Shown here in pieces: positions 18,201 through 25,120 of a stretch of 64,000 nt of DNA. Positions within the stretch are counted from its first letter, which is position 1, and every line of letters starts with the position of its first letter. The notes under the pieces were generated by a model. It was not told the DNA's origin, made no database searches, and saw nothing but the letters and a program-made list of their open reading frames with translations. The stretch is taken from assembly GCF_004569505.1 (NCBI RefSeq), contig NZ_SPPK01000004.1, forward strand, positions 394,805-458,804, written 5' to 3'. The DNA comes from Dysgonomonas mossii (GTDB lineage: Bacteria; Bacteroidota; Bacteroidia; Bacteroidales; Dysgonomonadaceae). A program made the position numbers and the translations under genes.

Positions 18201-19336
18201 GGTGGTCTGTACTCCAATATATATTTCGTTTGCTCTTCGCGTTGTTTTGTAGGAATAAAGCCGAGTAGCCCCACGCCCCAGACTTTATCGTTGAGTAACC
18301 GACTAGATTCTGCTATCAGGCTGCGGGCAGCATCTCCGGTCGTCATACTCATGGCTATAAAAGGTAATGCTCCCGCATCAGCTACACTACAAGCAAATTC
18401 AGGGACATCGCTTACTCTGGCCATTGGACCTTGTGCTATTGGGTATTTTATACCTAAACTTTTTGCGAGTTTACTATCTGATTTGATTGTTTGCAGTCTT
18501 TTTGCTTGCTGTATATGACCGTATATAGCCTCATAGAAACTAGAAACGAAAGTGTTAAGGTTTTTATATTTTTCTACAAAGTCAATAGATAATGAAATAT
18601 CTTGTCCCATAGGTAAGATATTCTTATTAATATCTAATCCTCCCAATAATGGTATAATATCCGAATATTTAGTGTTGACAGGTAATTTAGGAGAATTTTT
18701 CCTCAACAATATTCTGAAATTGTCAATTACAGTAGTCTCACTCCCACTCAGTTTACTAAAAATATTTTTCTGATCTTTGGTTAATCCACATTCAGGAAAT
18801 AAGGAAATCTGACTATCCAGAATAACCCCCTTCGCTCCTAAAGCTAAACAAGCGGCAGAAGTATGTATACCGACTCCTCCTTGTATATAAATATTTATTC
18901 CTTTTTTTAAATATTTATTCGCTATACTTTGGAAAAGGATGAATGCGGACTGCGCTGACACTTTTCCCGCTCCTTCATTTCCTTTTACGATAATATTACT
19001 GATACCGCTATCTATTACTCTTGCAGCTTCATCTAAAGAATGTACCTGACATAATTTTTCTATATTTTCGCTTACAGATATATCCATACCAGCAGGAAAA
19101 ATCACTCTGCTTACATTCGGTGGAAGGTCTAATTTTAATGTAGTATCATCTACAAAACAAACCCCAAAAGATTCTGTTGTAGATTCACTCATAATATCTA
19201 AGGATTCTTGTGCTTTTTGCAGATTCCGACCAAGATGCAATACGGGATATGCACCGGTCTTGATCGTATCTAAAGCTAAAGTAGTATTCGGTATCTCGAA
19301 AGGAGATACGATAAGTAGCTCTTTGTAATGTTGCAT
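12239..19336 (-). CDS. Giant PUFA/PKS-like synthase: NMO-like x2, KS-AT-ACP-ACP-KR
   Basis: The 2365-residue protein carries, in order: two nitronate-monooxygenase/PfaD-like TIM-barrel regions (about 1-240 and 285-560), a ketosynthase (about 648-1090) with active Cys near 836 in DAACASS plus EAHGTGT and IGHAKCAAG, an acyltransferase (about 1180-1490) with FSGQGSQ and Ser near 1279 in GHSYGE, a Q/N/S-rich linker, two near-identical ACPs with Ser1702 and Ser1814 in LSIDSIKR, and a ketoreductase (about 2090-2330) with VFGGAQG and GNKGQSDYASAN. A PfaD-type flavin domain normally serves as enoyl reductase in PUFA synthases, where it is a separate subunit. No DH is present here; it sits on the next protein. 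The product is unknown. Domain calls are secure, chain length and unsaturation are not. Confidence 0.92.
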   Translation of the reverse strand: MQHYKELLIVSPFEIPNTTLALDTIKTGAYPVLHLGRNLQKAQESLDIMSESTTESFGVCFVDDTTLKLDLPPNVSRVIFPAGMDISVSENIEKLCQVHSLDEAARVIDSGISNIIVKGNEGAGKVSAQSAFILFQSIANKYLKKGINIYIQGGVGIHTSAACLALGAKGVILDSQISLFPECGLTKDQKNIFSKLSGSETTVIDNFRILLRKNSPKLPVNTKYSDIIPLLGGLDINKNILPMGQDISLSIDFVEKYKNLNTFVSSFYEAIYGHIQQAKRLQTIKSDSKLAKSLGIKYPIAQGPMARVSDVPEFACSVADAGALPFIAMSMTTGDAARSLIAESSRLLNDKVWGVGLLGFIPTKQREEQTKYILEYRPPVVLIAGGSQALAKPFEKEGIKAFIHVPSQTLLDIFLKEGAKNFVFEGRESGGHIGPLSSFILWERQIYRLLKEDNLSAFSVFFAGGIHNAFSSAFVSIMSATLDAKGAKIGVLMGSSYLYTKEAVETKAILPEFQKLAIEENATVILQAAPGQETQSLKSPFTEYFGKEKEKLQRQNLDSKEIWIRLEELNLGRSRIATKGIERIGTDLVKLNEEEQKEKGLYMIGQIAALNQKEMTLYELHKHVAVDNNELLSQLPDIALPTSNTQPLDIAIVGISGIFPDAHNIEEYWRNIVLGKNCITEVPDSRWNKDLYYDSNSTDTDKVVSKWGGFIPSIDFDPLEFGMTPQSLASIEPTQLLSLLVAKQALTDAGYENLSEIDLENTSVIFGAEGATELAASYGFRAYAKQVFGELPDVLKNSLPRLNEDSFAGVLSNVISGRIANRLNLGGRNYTVDAACASSLAALDLGCQELFSNRSDMVLLGGADLHNGINDFLMFSCTHALSRKGYSASFDADSDGIALGEGIGVLVLKRLADAECDGNKIYAVIKGMGGSSDGKSLGMTAPNRKGQIKALQRAYQNAGILPSQVEMIEAHGTGTVVGDRTELRALTDMFLESGAIKGQTLLGSVKTQIGHAKCAAGIAGVIKAALSIYYKVQPPTLHLNKPNPYYDKDSSPFVFNSHSGYWDSEKRIAGVSAFGFGGTNFHVVMENHKKEEEHNSSLPLWSSELFVFRGDSLIEAKQQLQKIKELLSYNDTINIKNIAYSLAVNSKKEVQVSIIASDCKELQNRIDAALAAKEEYGIYFKNAKEGKIAFMFSGQGSQRVNMARDMFVVFPAMRRLLTKHKEYEKILFPYSAFDEETRKEQEEVITDTRNAQPLLGIVDFAFAEFLKSLGIIPDMVAGHSYGELAALCFAGAFDAEELVPLSHKRALSILDAIEEDKGKMIAVSLPETEIITLLDGEKDVWAVNFNSPKQIVLAGSTEGINSFMRKLSNKNIAYKELNVACAFHSPLLHKSRELYADVLQKVDFKTLNIPVWSNTTAEYYPTGKQEIKNRLSEHLIKPVLFTRQVENMYNEGARIFIEVGPGRVLTGLVQSILGDKVSAFETENKSFNGVTFILHTIAKYLSTGRSVDVEKLFEKRNTSIVNIDKPEQYKKSPIVWHINGHNAIPTDGRMPSTGAYPITQPIMNLENMTNNLNNNSTSGLSSSDQVILEYLNSMRMMLQSQRDVMLGYLGHTPNNISTPIQTNSVQQVQVLPMNTSSQQVEQRQEPVGINTSSSKSAGTSTQALFIDDIKGLLLETVSEKTGYPIEMLGLDLDLEADLSIDSIKRMEIIGSLREKLNISGSMEDAEDTVEKLASVKTLNGLIDWIKELANPSISQTQGAIIPDVVHSVAPIQTQAVTIDDIKTLLLETVSEKTGYPADMLGLDLDLEADLSIDSIKRMEIIGSLREKLNISGSIEDADDTIEKLASVKTLNGLIDWIRELANGVENKDSISQSQIEQIAVKESDTIEGELIRMSFELEETTLNSENNKIQGKRFALTDDGCGYAQNIKASIEGNGAIVDLIQGDENLTQYDGLLIFNSSTSPRKYSIKEVFSMIKNVDLARIKWVYTFSDVLGNIKMTEGVSKLKEIQGFPGLIKSLDHEFPTINFRAIVSHSIFEPNLLSQIAVDELLTQDDAYTEIIYKDNKRYFAKPKPVTLVKNGSSHFSLDKDAVVVVFGGAQGITPELISELSKEYPCNYILVGRSDVPTEEFDKYKSLDSKDKIRRYLITEENMKSPGEIEKKVQKIFKTNQINQNVAKIEQNGAKVKYISLDIKNEEELRDFIKKTYDTYNRIDGIFHAAGLLDDKLFIHKTFESFYKVYSTKITPLHVLLDELRSDLKLFVMFSSVASAYGNKGQSDYASANSVFDHIAPILNDKIEARILTINWGPWKGTGMVNETLEVEFKKRGVSLIPLKKGAEYFVNELKYGKESHILVMGGADDVKSFLNN
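13740..14345 (-). repeat. Tandem duplicated ACP-coding segments
   Basis: Two ACP-coding segments about 336 bases apart encode domains that differ at only about six of 80 residues, yet their DNA differs at many third positions. The attachment serine codons lie at 14231-14233 and 13895-13897. Tandem ACPs are a hallmark of PUFA synthases, where copy number affects yield. Confidence 0.85.
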
Positions 19337-19389
19337 TATTAAATAGTTGTAGTTTGTTTTTGTTTGTCTTTCTTGTTTTATTATCTAAT

Positions 19390-20751
19390 CTATTGCATAT
19401 ATATATATTTTTCTTTAAGTTTATGTATTTGCCCAATATAAATAATAACAGCTAATATTGTTGATGCAACATCAGCTAATGGTATTGAAATCCAGACCCC
19501 ATCCAATTGAAAAAAAAGAGGTAAAATAAACAACAACGGTACTAGAAAAAGAAATTGCCGTGTTAGACTTAGCATGATTGCTTTCGTGGGCATTCCTATA
19601 GATTGGAAAAAATTAGAAATGACCATTTGTAACCCACTAAGAGGTAATACAATCGTTATTATTTTTAAAACTCCGGAAGCTTTACTCGCCAATGCAGAAG
19701 TAGGGTTAAATGGCCTGACTGCAATATCTGAAAAGAATAATCCACCTATCAAACCGAGAAATCCGATACCGACGCCGGCTTTTATGGCCTGATTTACTGT
19801 AGATATAACTCTTTCTATCTTTTTAGCTCCATAATTGTACCCAACTATAGGTTGCATCCCCTGTGTCAAACCAACAATAATAAGTACAATAATAAGATTT
19901 AATCTATTGGCTATGGCATATGCTTCTATGGCAATGCTGTCTCCATAAGTACTTAATCTGTTATTTATAAAAAAGACAACAATGGAAGCTGCTACTTGCA
20001 TAAGAAATGGAGAGACACCAATACTCATTATAGCCCATACAATTTTTTTATCTAGATTTAACTTATGCTTATGTAGTGTTAATGTGTTATTTCTTTCAAG
20101 AAAATGAATCATAAAGATAACGAAGGAGATAAACGCTGCTATTGAAGTGGCAATTGCAGCACCTCTCATCCCCCATTCGAATATAAAAATGAAAATAGGT
20201 GCAAGGATGATATTTAGAATAACACCAAGCAGCATAATATACATTGCTTTTTGAGGATAACCCGAAGCACGCATAACACTGCTCAATACGAACCCTAAAT
20301 TAAGAAAGATACAACACGGTAGATAATAGATTAAAAACTCGCGAGCAAAATGATAAGTGTCTTGTGTTGCTCCGATTATATGTAATAGTGGATCGATAAA
20401 GATATAGGTCAAAAGAACGAAGAATCCTGTTAATAGTATTATCAAAACCAGAGCATTACCTAGTGCTCTATCCATCTTATCTTTGCAACCTTCACCCATA
20501 TAAATAGCAAAACGAGTGGCAGCACCTGTACCGACGAATGCTCCTAATGCAGTAAAGAATGTCATTATAGGAAAAACGATTCCTAGCCCACCAATTGCAT
20601 GATCTCCTAAATTAGGCCCATGTCCAATATAGATACTATCCACAATATTGTAGATGGCAACAACTAAGGAACCGATAATAGCCGAAATGGAATATTCTCT
20701 CAGTAGTTTTGTCGTTTGTTCTGATTCTAATCTATTTAGTATAGACCCCAT
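19390..20751 (-). CDS. MATE-family multidrug/product exporter
   Basis: The 453-residue protein has about twelve hydrophobic helices in the MATE pattern, with two homologous halves. The N-terminal half has SIYIGHGPNLGDHAIGGLG, and the middle has GLTQGMQPIVGYNYGAK, both typical MATE segments. These carriers export cationic or amphipathic molecules, and some flip lipids, using a Na+ or H+ gradient. It is the first gene of the run, 53 bases before the giant synthase gene and on the same strand, so it probably exports the product or protects the producer; that substrate is inferred from position. No truncation is visible. Confidence 0.9.
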   Translation of the reverse strand: MGSILNRLESEQTTKLLREYSISAIIGSLVVAIYNIVDSIYIGHGPNLGDHAIGGLGIVFPIMTFFTALGAFVGTGAATRFAIYMGEGCKDKMDRALGNALVLIILLTGFFVLLTYIFIDPLLHIIGATQDTYHFAREFLIYYLPCCIFLNLGFVLSSVMRASGYPQKAMYIMLLGVILNIILAPIFIFIFEWGMRGAAIATSIAAFISFVIFMIHFLERNNTLTLHKHKLNLDKKIVWAIMSIGVSPFLMQVAASIVVFFINNRLSTYGDSIAIEAYAIANRLNLIIVLIIVGLTQGMQPIVGYNYGAKKIERVISTVNQAIKAGVGIGFLGLIGGLFFSDIAVRPFNPTSALASKASGVLKIITIVLPLSGLQMVISNFFQSIGMPTKAIMLSLTRQFLFLVPLLFILPLFFQLDGVWISIPLADVASTILAVIIYIGQIHKLKEKYIYMQ

Positions 20752-20846
20752 TATTTTATCTGATTACTAAATGTTATCCAGGCAAAACATTAGTAATGTA
20801 TGTAAAGTCAATGTTAAAGAAAAAATATATTTATAGTCTCAAGCCA

Positions 20847-20877
20847 CAAACTTATATAAATATATTATACTAAACAA
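20847..20877 (-). promoter_or_regulatory. Candidate promoter of the MATE-PKS operon
   Basis: On the minus strand this reads TTG, 20 bases, then TAAGTTTG, matching the Bacteroidetes -33 TTG / -7 TAnnTTTG pattern. It lies about 95 bases before the MATE start codon. No other equally good match appears inside the run. Confidence 0.5.
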
Positions 20878-21004
20878 ATAAAAATAATTATTGAACAAAG
20901 AATAAAGCCCCTACAAATTATCTGAGAAGGAATCTAAATCTATGAAATTTATTGTTTTTTAATTTAAGGATATTATATCTACTTTCTTTTTGTATAGGTG
21001 CAAA

Positions 21005-21055
21005 AACATAAAAAGAACTCCCCTCTCACCAGAATAAATAGATCAGGTGAGAGAA
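21005..21055 (-). terminator. Terminator of the CoA-disulfide-reductase gene
   Basis: On the minus strand a stem of CTCTCACC paired with GGTGAGAG is followed by a T-rich stretch. It sits about 40 bases after the stop codon and before the next operon's promoter. Confidence 0.75.
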
Positions 21056-21091
21056 GAGCAATTCGGGTTTTGTCTTATATATATAAAAATA

Positions 21092-23548
21092 TTAAATGAA
21101 TAGATTTACATTTGCATTTTCTGCTCTATCGAGATAAGCGGCAACACCACCAATCGTAATATTATCTATTAATTCCTCTTTTTTTATACTCATTACATCC
21201 ATCGACATAGAACATGCAATAAATTCGACACCATTATCTAAAGCCTGTTGCATAAGACTTTCAAGGCTATCTACGTTTTTATTTTTCATGATACTACGCA
21301 TCATTTTACTACCGATCCCTCCCATATTCATTTGAGATAGGCCTAGTTTTTTGCTGCTGGATGGCAACATCATGCCAAACATTTTTCCCATAAAGTCTTT
21401 TCTTACAGTAGGCTTTTTCTCCTTTTTTATTACATTAAGACCCCAGAATGTAAAGAAGATACTTACTTTTTTACCCGTAGCTGCTGCACCATTAGCTATC
21501 ACAAATGAAGCTAGAGCTCTATCCAAATCGTCACTAAATACTATGAGCGTTTTATTATCTCTAGCGATAGCTGGTGTGGTGTAAGAAGCATTTTCTTTTG
21601 CTATCTTTTCTACAATAGCAGTTATTACCCCACCGGAGTTATTCATACTTACTAGTTTTGCGCCAACCATACGGCACCAGCCATTTAAGTCTTCACCAAA
21701 AGCCTGATCTGTAACGCTGATTTCGAGGCGGTCGCCTAAATTTATTTCATCGTAATTTTTCTTCAATTGCATAATCGGACCAGGACATTGTAATCCACAA
21801 GCATCTATTTTGATTGTTTTAATCATTGCACTTTCTTTATTTTCCATCTCTCCATCATCTTTAATAAGTGTATCACAAAGACCTTCACTCGTTGTATTAT
21901 CAGCAATAGCACAAGAGTAAGTTCGATATCCTCCCGAAAGGTTATAAACGTCTGTATAACCGTGCTGCATAAGAATCCGCGAGGCAATATACCCACGTAA
22001 TCCAACAGCGCAATAAACTATAATCTTTTTATCTCTCGGCATTTCATTTAGACGACTTCTAATCTCATCGACTGGTATATTAATTGCACCTTCAATATGT
22101 CCAAAATCATATTCTTCCTTTGTACGTGAATCTATGATCATAGCTTCTGTTTTATCTACGTTGAGGATGTCACGCCATTGTATAATATTTACTTTCCCTT
22201 TTAAAATATTCTCTGCTACAAATCCGGCCATATTTACGGGGTCTTTGGCTGACGAGTATGGAGGAGCGTAAGCGTGTTCTATCTCCTGAAGATCATAAAT
22301 TGTACCTCCTTTTTTTATAATCTGAGCAAATAGGTCAATACGTTTATCAACACCATCATAACCGACCACTTGAGTTCCCAGCAATTTGCCATCTTTAGGA
22401 GAAAAAATTATTTTGATCGATAATGGTAGTGCTTCCGGATAATAGCCTGCATGCGAACTTCCGTGCGTATATGATGATATATGCTCTATTTTCTCTCTGT
22501 TTAGTAATTTTGAAGAAGCTCCTGCTGCTGCGACAGTCAGATCAAAAACCTTAGCGATAGAAGTTCCTATAGTACCCTTATATATATACTTATTCCCTTC
22601 TAAAATATTATCGGCCACTATACGAGCTTGTTTATTTGCCGGACCGGCTAGCGGAACTAAAGTATGTTTATTAATAATCGGATTAAACACTTCAGTAGCG
22701 TCACCTAGAGCATATACGCTACTATCTGACGTCTGCATATAGTCATCAACTTTGATGCCTCCCATAGAGCCAAGTTGCAAGCCTGCGTCTTTAGCTAATT
22801 TTACTTCGGGACGAACTCCGATGCTTAATATAACCATGTCTGCAGTAACACTTCCTCCACTTTCCAATACGACGTTTATACCATGCTCAATTGATTCGAA
22901 CTGTGCAACACCCTCCTCGAGCAAAAGAGATACATTTTTTTGAATAAGGTGCCGGTGTACAATAGAAGCCATAGAAAAATCGATTGGAGCCATTACTTGG
23001 TTACTCTTTTCAATCAACGTTATATCTAATCCTGCATCATGTAGATTTTCTACCATTTCCAAGCCTATAAAACCACCGCCTATTACCACAACCCTTCGGG
23101 GCTTATGTTGGTTTATATAGCTTTTTATTTTATCCATATCAGGTACATTCCTTAAGGAGAATATACGACTGTCTTCTATGCCCGGCATTGGAGGTTTGAT
23201 AGGTTCTGCTCCTGTAGATATTATTAGTTTGTCATAACTTTCTGTATAATCTCTATTGGCTGCAATATCATGGACTTTTACTGTTTTATCTTTCAGGTCG
23301 AAACTTGTCACTTCGGATCTTACACGGATATCTATATTAAAACGATTGATGAAACCATCTACTGTTTGTACAAACAACCTGTCTCGTTCACTAATTGTAC
23401 CGCCAATATAATAAGGAAGTCCACAGTTGGCATACGATACGTACTCTCCTCTTTCGAAGAGTATAATCTGAGCATTTTCGTCCATTCTTCTGAGTCGTGC
23501 AGCTGCTGTTGCACCACCTGCCACACCTCCAATTATAAGTATTTTCAT
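21092..23548 (-). CDS. CoA-disulfide reductase fused to rhodanese, TusA and DsrE domains
   Basis: The 818-residue protein begins with an FAD/NAD(P)-disulfide oxidoreductase (1 to about 450) with GGVAGGA at 7-13 and the redox Cys42 in ANCGLP, as in CoA-disulfide reductases and persulfide reductases. A rhodanese domain follows (about 465-555) with its Cys near 512 in VYCAVGLRGY. A TusA/SirA-like domain (about 570-645) has the CGLQCPGP motif. The C-terminus (about 665-818) is DsrE/F-like with a conserved Cys in ACSMSMDVM. Together these can reduce CoA or polysulfide disulfides and pass sulfane sulfur between cysteines in the cytoplasm. It lies 47 bases after a MarR gene on the same strand, so the two probably form one operon regulated by that protein. 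Confidence 0.9.
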   Translation of the reverse strand: MKILIIGGVAGGATAAARLRRMDENAQIILFERGEYVSYANCGLPYYIGGTISERDRLFVQTVDGFINRFNIDIRVRSEVTSFDLKDKTVKVHDIAANRDYTESYDKLIISTGAEPIKPPMPGIEDSRIFSLRNVPDMDKIKSYINQHKPRRVVVIGGGFIGLEMVENLHDAGLDITLIEKSNQVMAPIDFSMASIVHRHLIQKNVSLLLEEGVAQFESIEHGINVVLESGGSVTADMVILSIGVRPEVKLAKDAGLQLGSMGGIKVDDYMQTSDSSVYALGDATEVFNPIINKHTLVPLAGPANKQARIVADNILEGNKYIYKGTIGTSIAKVFDLTVAAAGASSKLLNREKIEHISSYTHGSSHAGYYPEALPLSIKIIFSPKDGKLLGTQVVGYDGVDKRIDLFAQIIKKGGTIYDLQEIEHAYAPPYSSAKDPVNMAGFVAENILKGKVNIIQWRDILNVDKTEAMIIDSRTKEEYDFGHIEGAINIPVDEIRSRLNEMPRDKKIIVYCAVGLRGYIASRILMQHGYTDVYNLSGGYRTYSCAIADNTTSEGLCDTLIKDDGEMENKESAMIKTIKIDACGLQCPGPIMQLKKNYDEINLGDRLEISVTDQAFGEDLNGWCRMVGAKLVSMNNSGGVITAIVEKIAKENASYTTPAIARDNKTLIVFSDDLDRALASFVIANGAAATGKKVSIFFTFWGLNVIKKEKKPTVRKDFMGKMFGMMLPSSSKKLGLSQMNMGGIGSKMMRSIMKNKNVDSLESLMQQALDNGVEFIACSMSMDVMSIKKEELIDNITIGGVAAYLDRAENANVNLFI

Positions 23549-23595
23549 AATTTATATTGTAAATATTTGTTATTAGCAATTATGTGATTAAAAAA

Positions 23596-23955
23596 TTATG
23601 CTGATATTTCTACCAGTTCTTTTATCAATGCAGATAAATTAATTTCATGTTTCATCATTTCTTTTATTTTCTTTCTCCCTTCCTCTGTCAAGGAAAAAAT
23701 CATTTGCCTTTTATCTATAGAACCCATTTCTCGCAATATATACCCTTTTGTTTCTACAGTATTTATTATACGTGATACTCTGGAATTAGACAACCCCACA
23801 AATTCACAAATCTCATTTGCTGTTCTTGGCTTCTCATCCTTCATGCAACATAAAACCATCCCTTCGTTAATGGTTATATTATTCTTTTCGGCAAACTCTT
23901 TCTCAAAAGTATAAAGAGACTTATATATGTTTTTTAGTTTACAAATTGACTCCAT
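23596..23955 (-). CDS. MarR-family transcriptional regulator
   Basis: The 119-residue protein has a winged helix-turn-helix: GLSNSRVSRIINTVETKGY is the recognition helix region, followed by a wing containing DKRQ. It is short for MarR proteins (about 140) because the dimerisation helices are trimmed. It precedes the sulfur oxidoreductase gene by 47 bases. MarR proteins in such places often sense reactive sulfur, oxidants or phenolics, but no obvious sensing Cys pair is evident beyond Cys5 and the adjacent Cys31-Cys32. Two direct repeats just upstream of the start codon may be its operator, which would make it autoregulated. Confidence 0.85.
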   Translation of the reverse strand: MESICKLKNIYKSLYTFEKEFAEKNNITINEGMVLCCMKDEKPRTANEICEFVGLSNSRVSRIINTVETKGYILREMGSIDKRQMIFSLTEEGRKKIKEMMKHEINLSALIKELVEISA

Positions 23956-23956
23956 T

Positions 23957-23984
23957 AAAATATTTGCTATTGGAAAATATTTGC
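23957..23984. promoter_or_regulatory. Candidate MarR operator (direct repeat)
   Basis: The 11-base string AAAATATTTGC occurs at 23957-23967 and again at 23974-23984, a 17-base period, immediately upstream of the MarR start codon. Binding here would block its own transcription or translation start. Confidence 0.4.
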
Positions 23985-24411
23985 AAAGAAAAATAATATT
24001 TTTCTATTGACAAAATGTATATGAATAATATTCTAGATTTTTTAAAAGATGAAAATACTCCAATTTTATCGCATACCATGCCTGCTATCTTTCTATTTAA
24101 TATATGATTCTATGATTTATTTCAAATATGCTTTCTTCTGAAAAAAATTAGCAATACAAGGCTCCCTAAGCATATCAAAAAAATAAATTTATAAGCAAAA
24201 GTTGTATTTTCTAAATTTAATTATTCATCTTTATATCATCTAATTACAGAATTATATAATTTTTTAATGTTAAAATATCAAAAAGGTGTAACCTTTTTTA
24301 ATTTTTAACGACATATATAGTAAATGTTTCTAGATACAATGTCGTGAAACTTTATCAAAAGTTAATTCTGTGTGGCAGTAGGTTCTTCAAATATAATAAA
24401 CAACAGCGAAC
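23985..24411. other. Divergent intergenic region, MarR to efflux operon
   Basis: About 430 very AT-rich bases contain no supportable gene. The notable element is a long inverted repeat at 24269-24309. I see no perfect TAnnTTTG box for the efflux operon. Confidence 0.5.
24269..24309. promoter_or_regulatory. Long inverted repeat, candidate operator of the efflux operon
   Basis: The core is AAAAAGGT, three bases, ACCTTTTT at 24280-24298. Outer arms GTTAAAA and TTTTTAAC extend the symmetry to about 41 bases. It ends about 100 bases before the ABC ATPase start. Lack of a GC-rich stem makes a terminator less likely than a repressor site. Confidence 0.45.
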
Positions 24412-25107
24412 GTGATAAGAATAAATAGTTTAAACAAAACTTATTGGGGAAAATCGCCTTTACATGTATTGAAAGGGATTAATATGGATGTGGAAAGAGG
24501 TGAGTTAGTCTCTATAATGGGAGCTTCCGGTTCCGGGAAATCCACCTTGCTTAATATTCTCGGCATTCTGGATACCTATGATACCGGTGAATATTATTTA
24601 GATAATGTCCTAATCAAAAATTTGAGTGAAACCCAAGCAGCTGAGTTGAGAAATAAGAAGATTGGTTTTATATTCCAGTCCTTCAACCTGATTACATTCA
24701 AAAATGCTGTAGAAAACGTAGCGTTACCGCTATATTATCAGGGAGTTTCTCGAAAAAAACGTAATAGTATAGCTATGGAATATCTGGATAAGATGGGACT
24801 AGCGTCACATGCGAGCCATATGCCTAATGAACTCTCAGGAGGACAAAAACAGCGTGTCGCAATTGCCCGGGCTCTAATAGCCCAACCCCAGATAATACTG
24901 GCCGATGAACCTACAGGAGCCTTGGATAGTAAGACCTCAAGAGATGTAATGCAATTACTTCGACAGATCAATAACGACGACGGTATAACCATGCTTATTG
25001 TAACCCATGAGCAATCTGTGGCTGATGCTACAGATCGAGTTATCCATATAAAGGATGGAATTATAGGTTCGATAGAAGTAAATGAGAACCCAATAATAGC
25101 AATGTAA
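24412..25107 (+). CDS. MacB/LolD-type ABC transporter ATPase
   Basis: The 231-residue ATPase has Walker A GASGSGKST near residues 37-45, Q-loop FQSFN, signature LSGGQKQR, Walker B ILADEPTGALD and the switch His in VTHE. These features match the ATPase of MacB-type mechanotransmission transporters. The predicted start is GTG, with no ATG in a better place. It is followed after 13 bases by the first permease gene. It should energise the two FtsX-like permeases and drive substrate through the fusion protein and TolC-like channel encoded downstream. Confidence 0.93.
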   Translation: MIRINSLNKTYWGKSPLHVLKGINMDVERGELVSIMGASGSGKSTLLNILGILDTYDTGEYYLDNVLIKNLSETQAAELRNKKIGFIFQSFNLITFKNAVENVALPLYYQGVSRKKRNSIAMEYLDKMGLASHASHMPNELSGGQKQRVAIARALIAQPQIILADEPTGALDSKTSRDVMQLLRQINNDDGITMLIVTHEQSVADATDRVIHIKDGIIGSIEVNENPIIAM

Positions 25108-25120
25108 ACCCGGATTACTT

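Larger units (their letters stand above)
20752..21091. other. Gene-free region upstream of the lipid-synthase operon
   Basis: These 340 bases have no supportable ORF. They hold the terminator of the sulfur oxidoreductase gene near 21005-21055 and the probable promoter of the MATE-synthase operon near 20847-20877; the rest is AT-rich with no clear element. Confidence 0.6.

Noticed and set aside
18138..18518. 126-residue plus-strand ORF opposite the large synthase
   Set aside because: Antisense to the flavin-like domain; no start context or motif.
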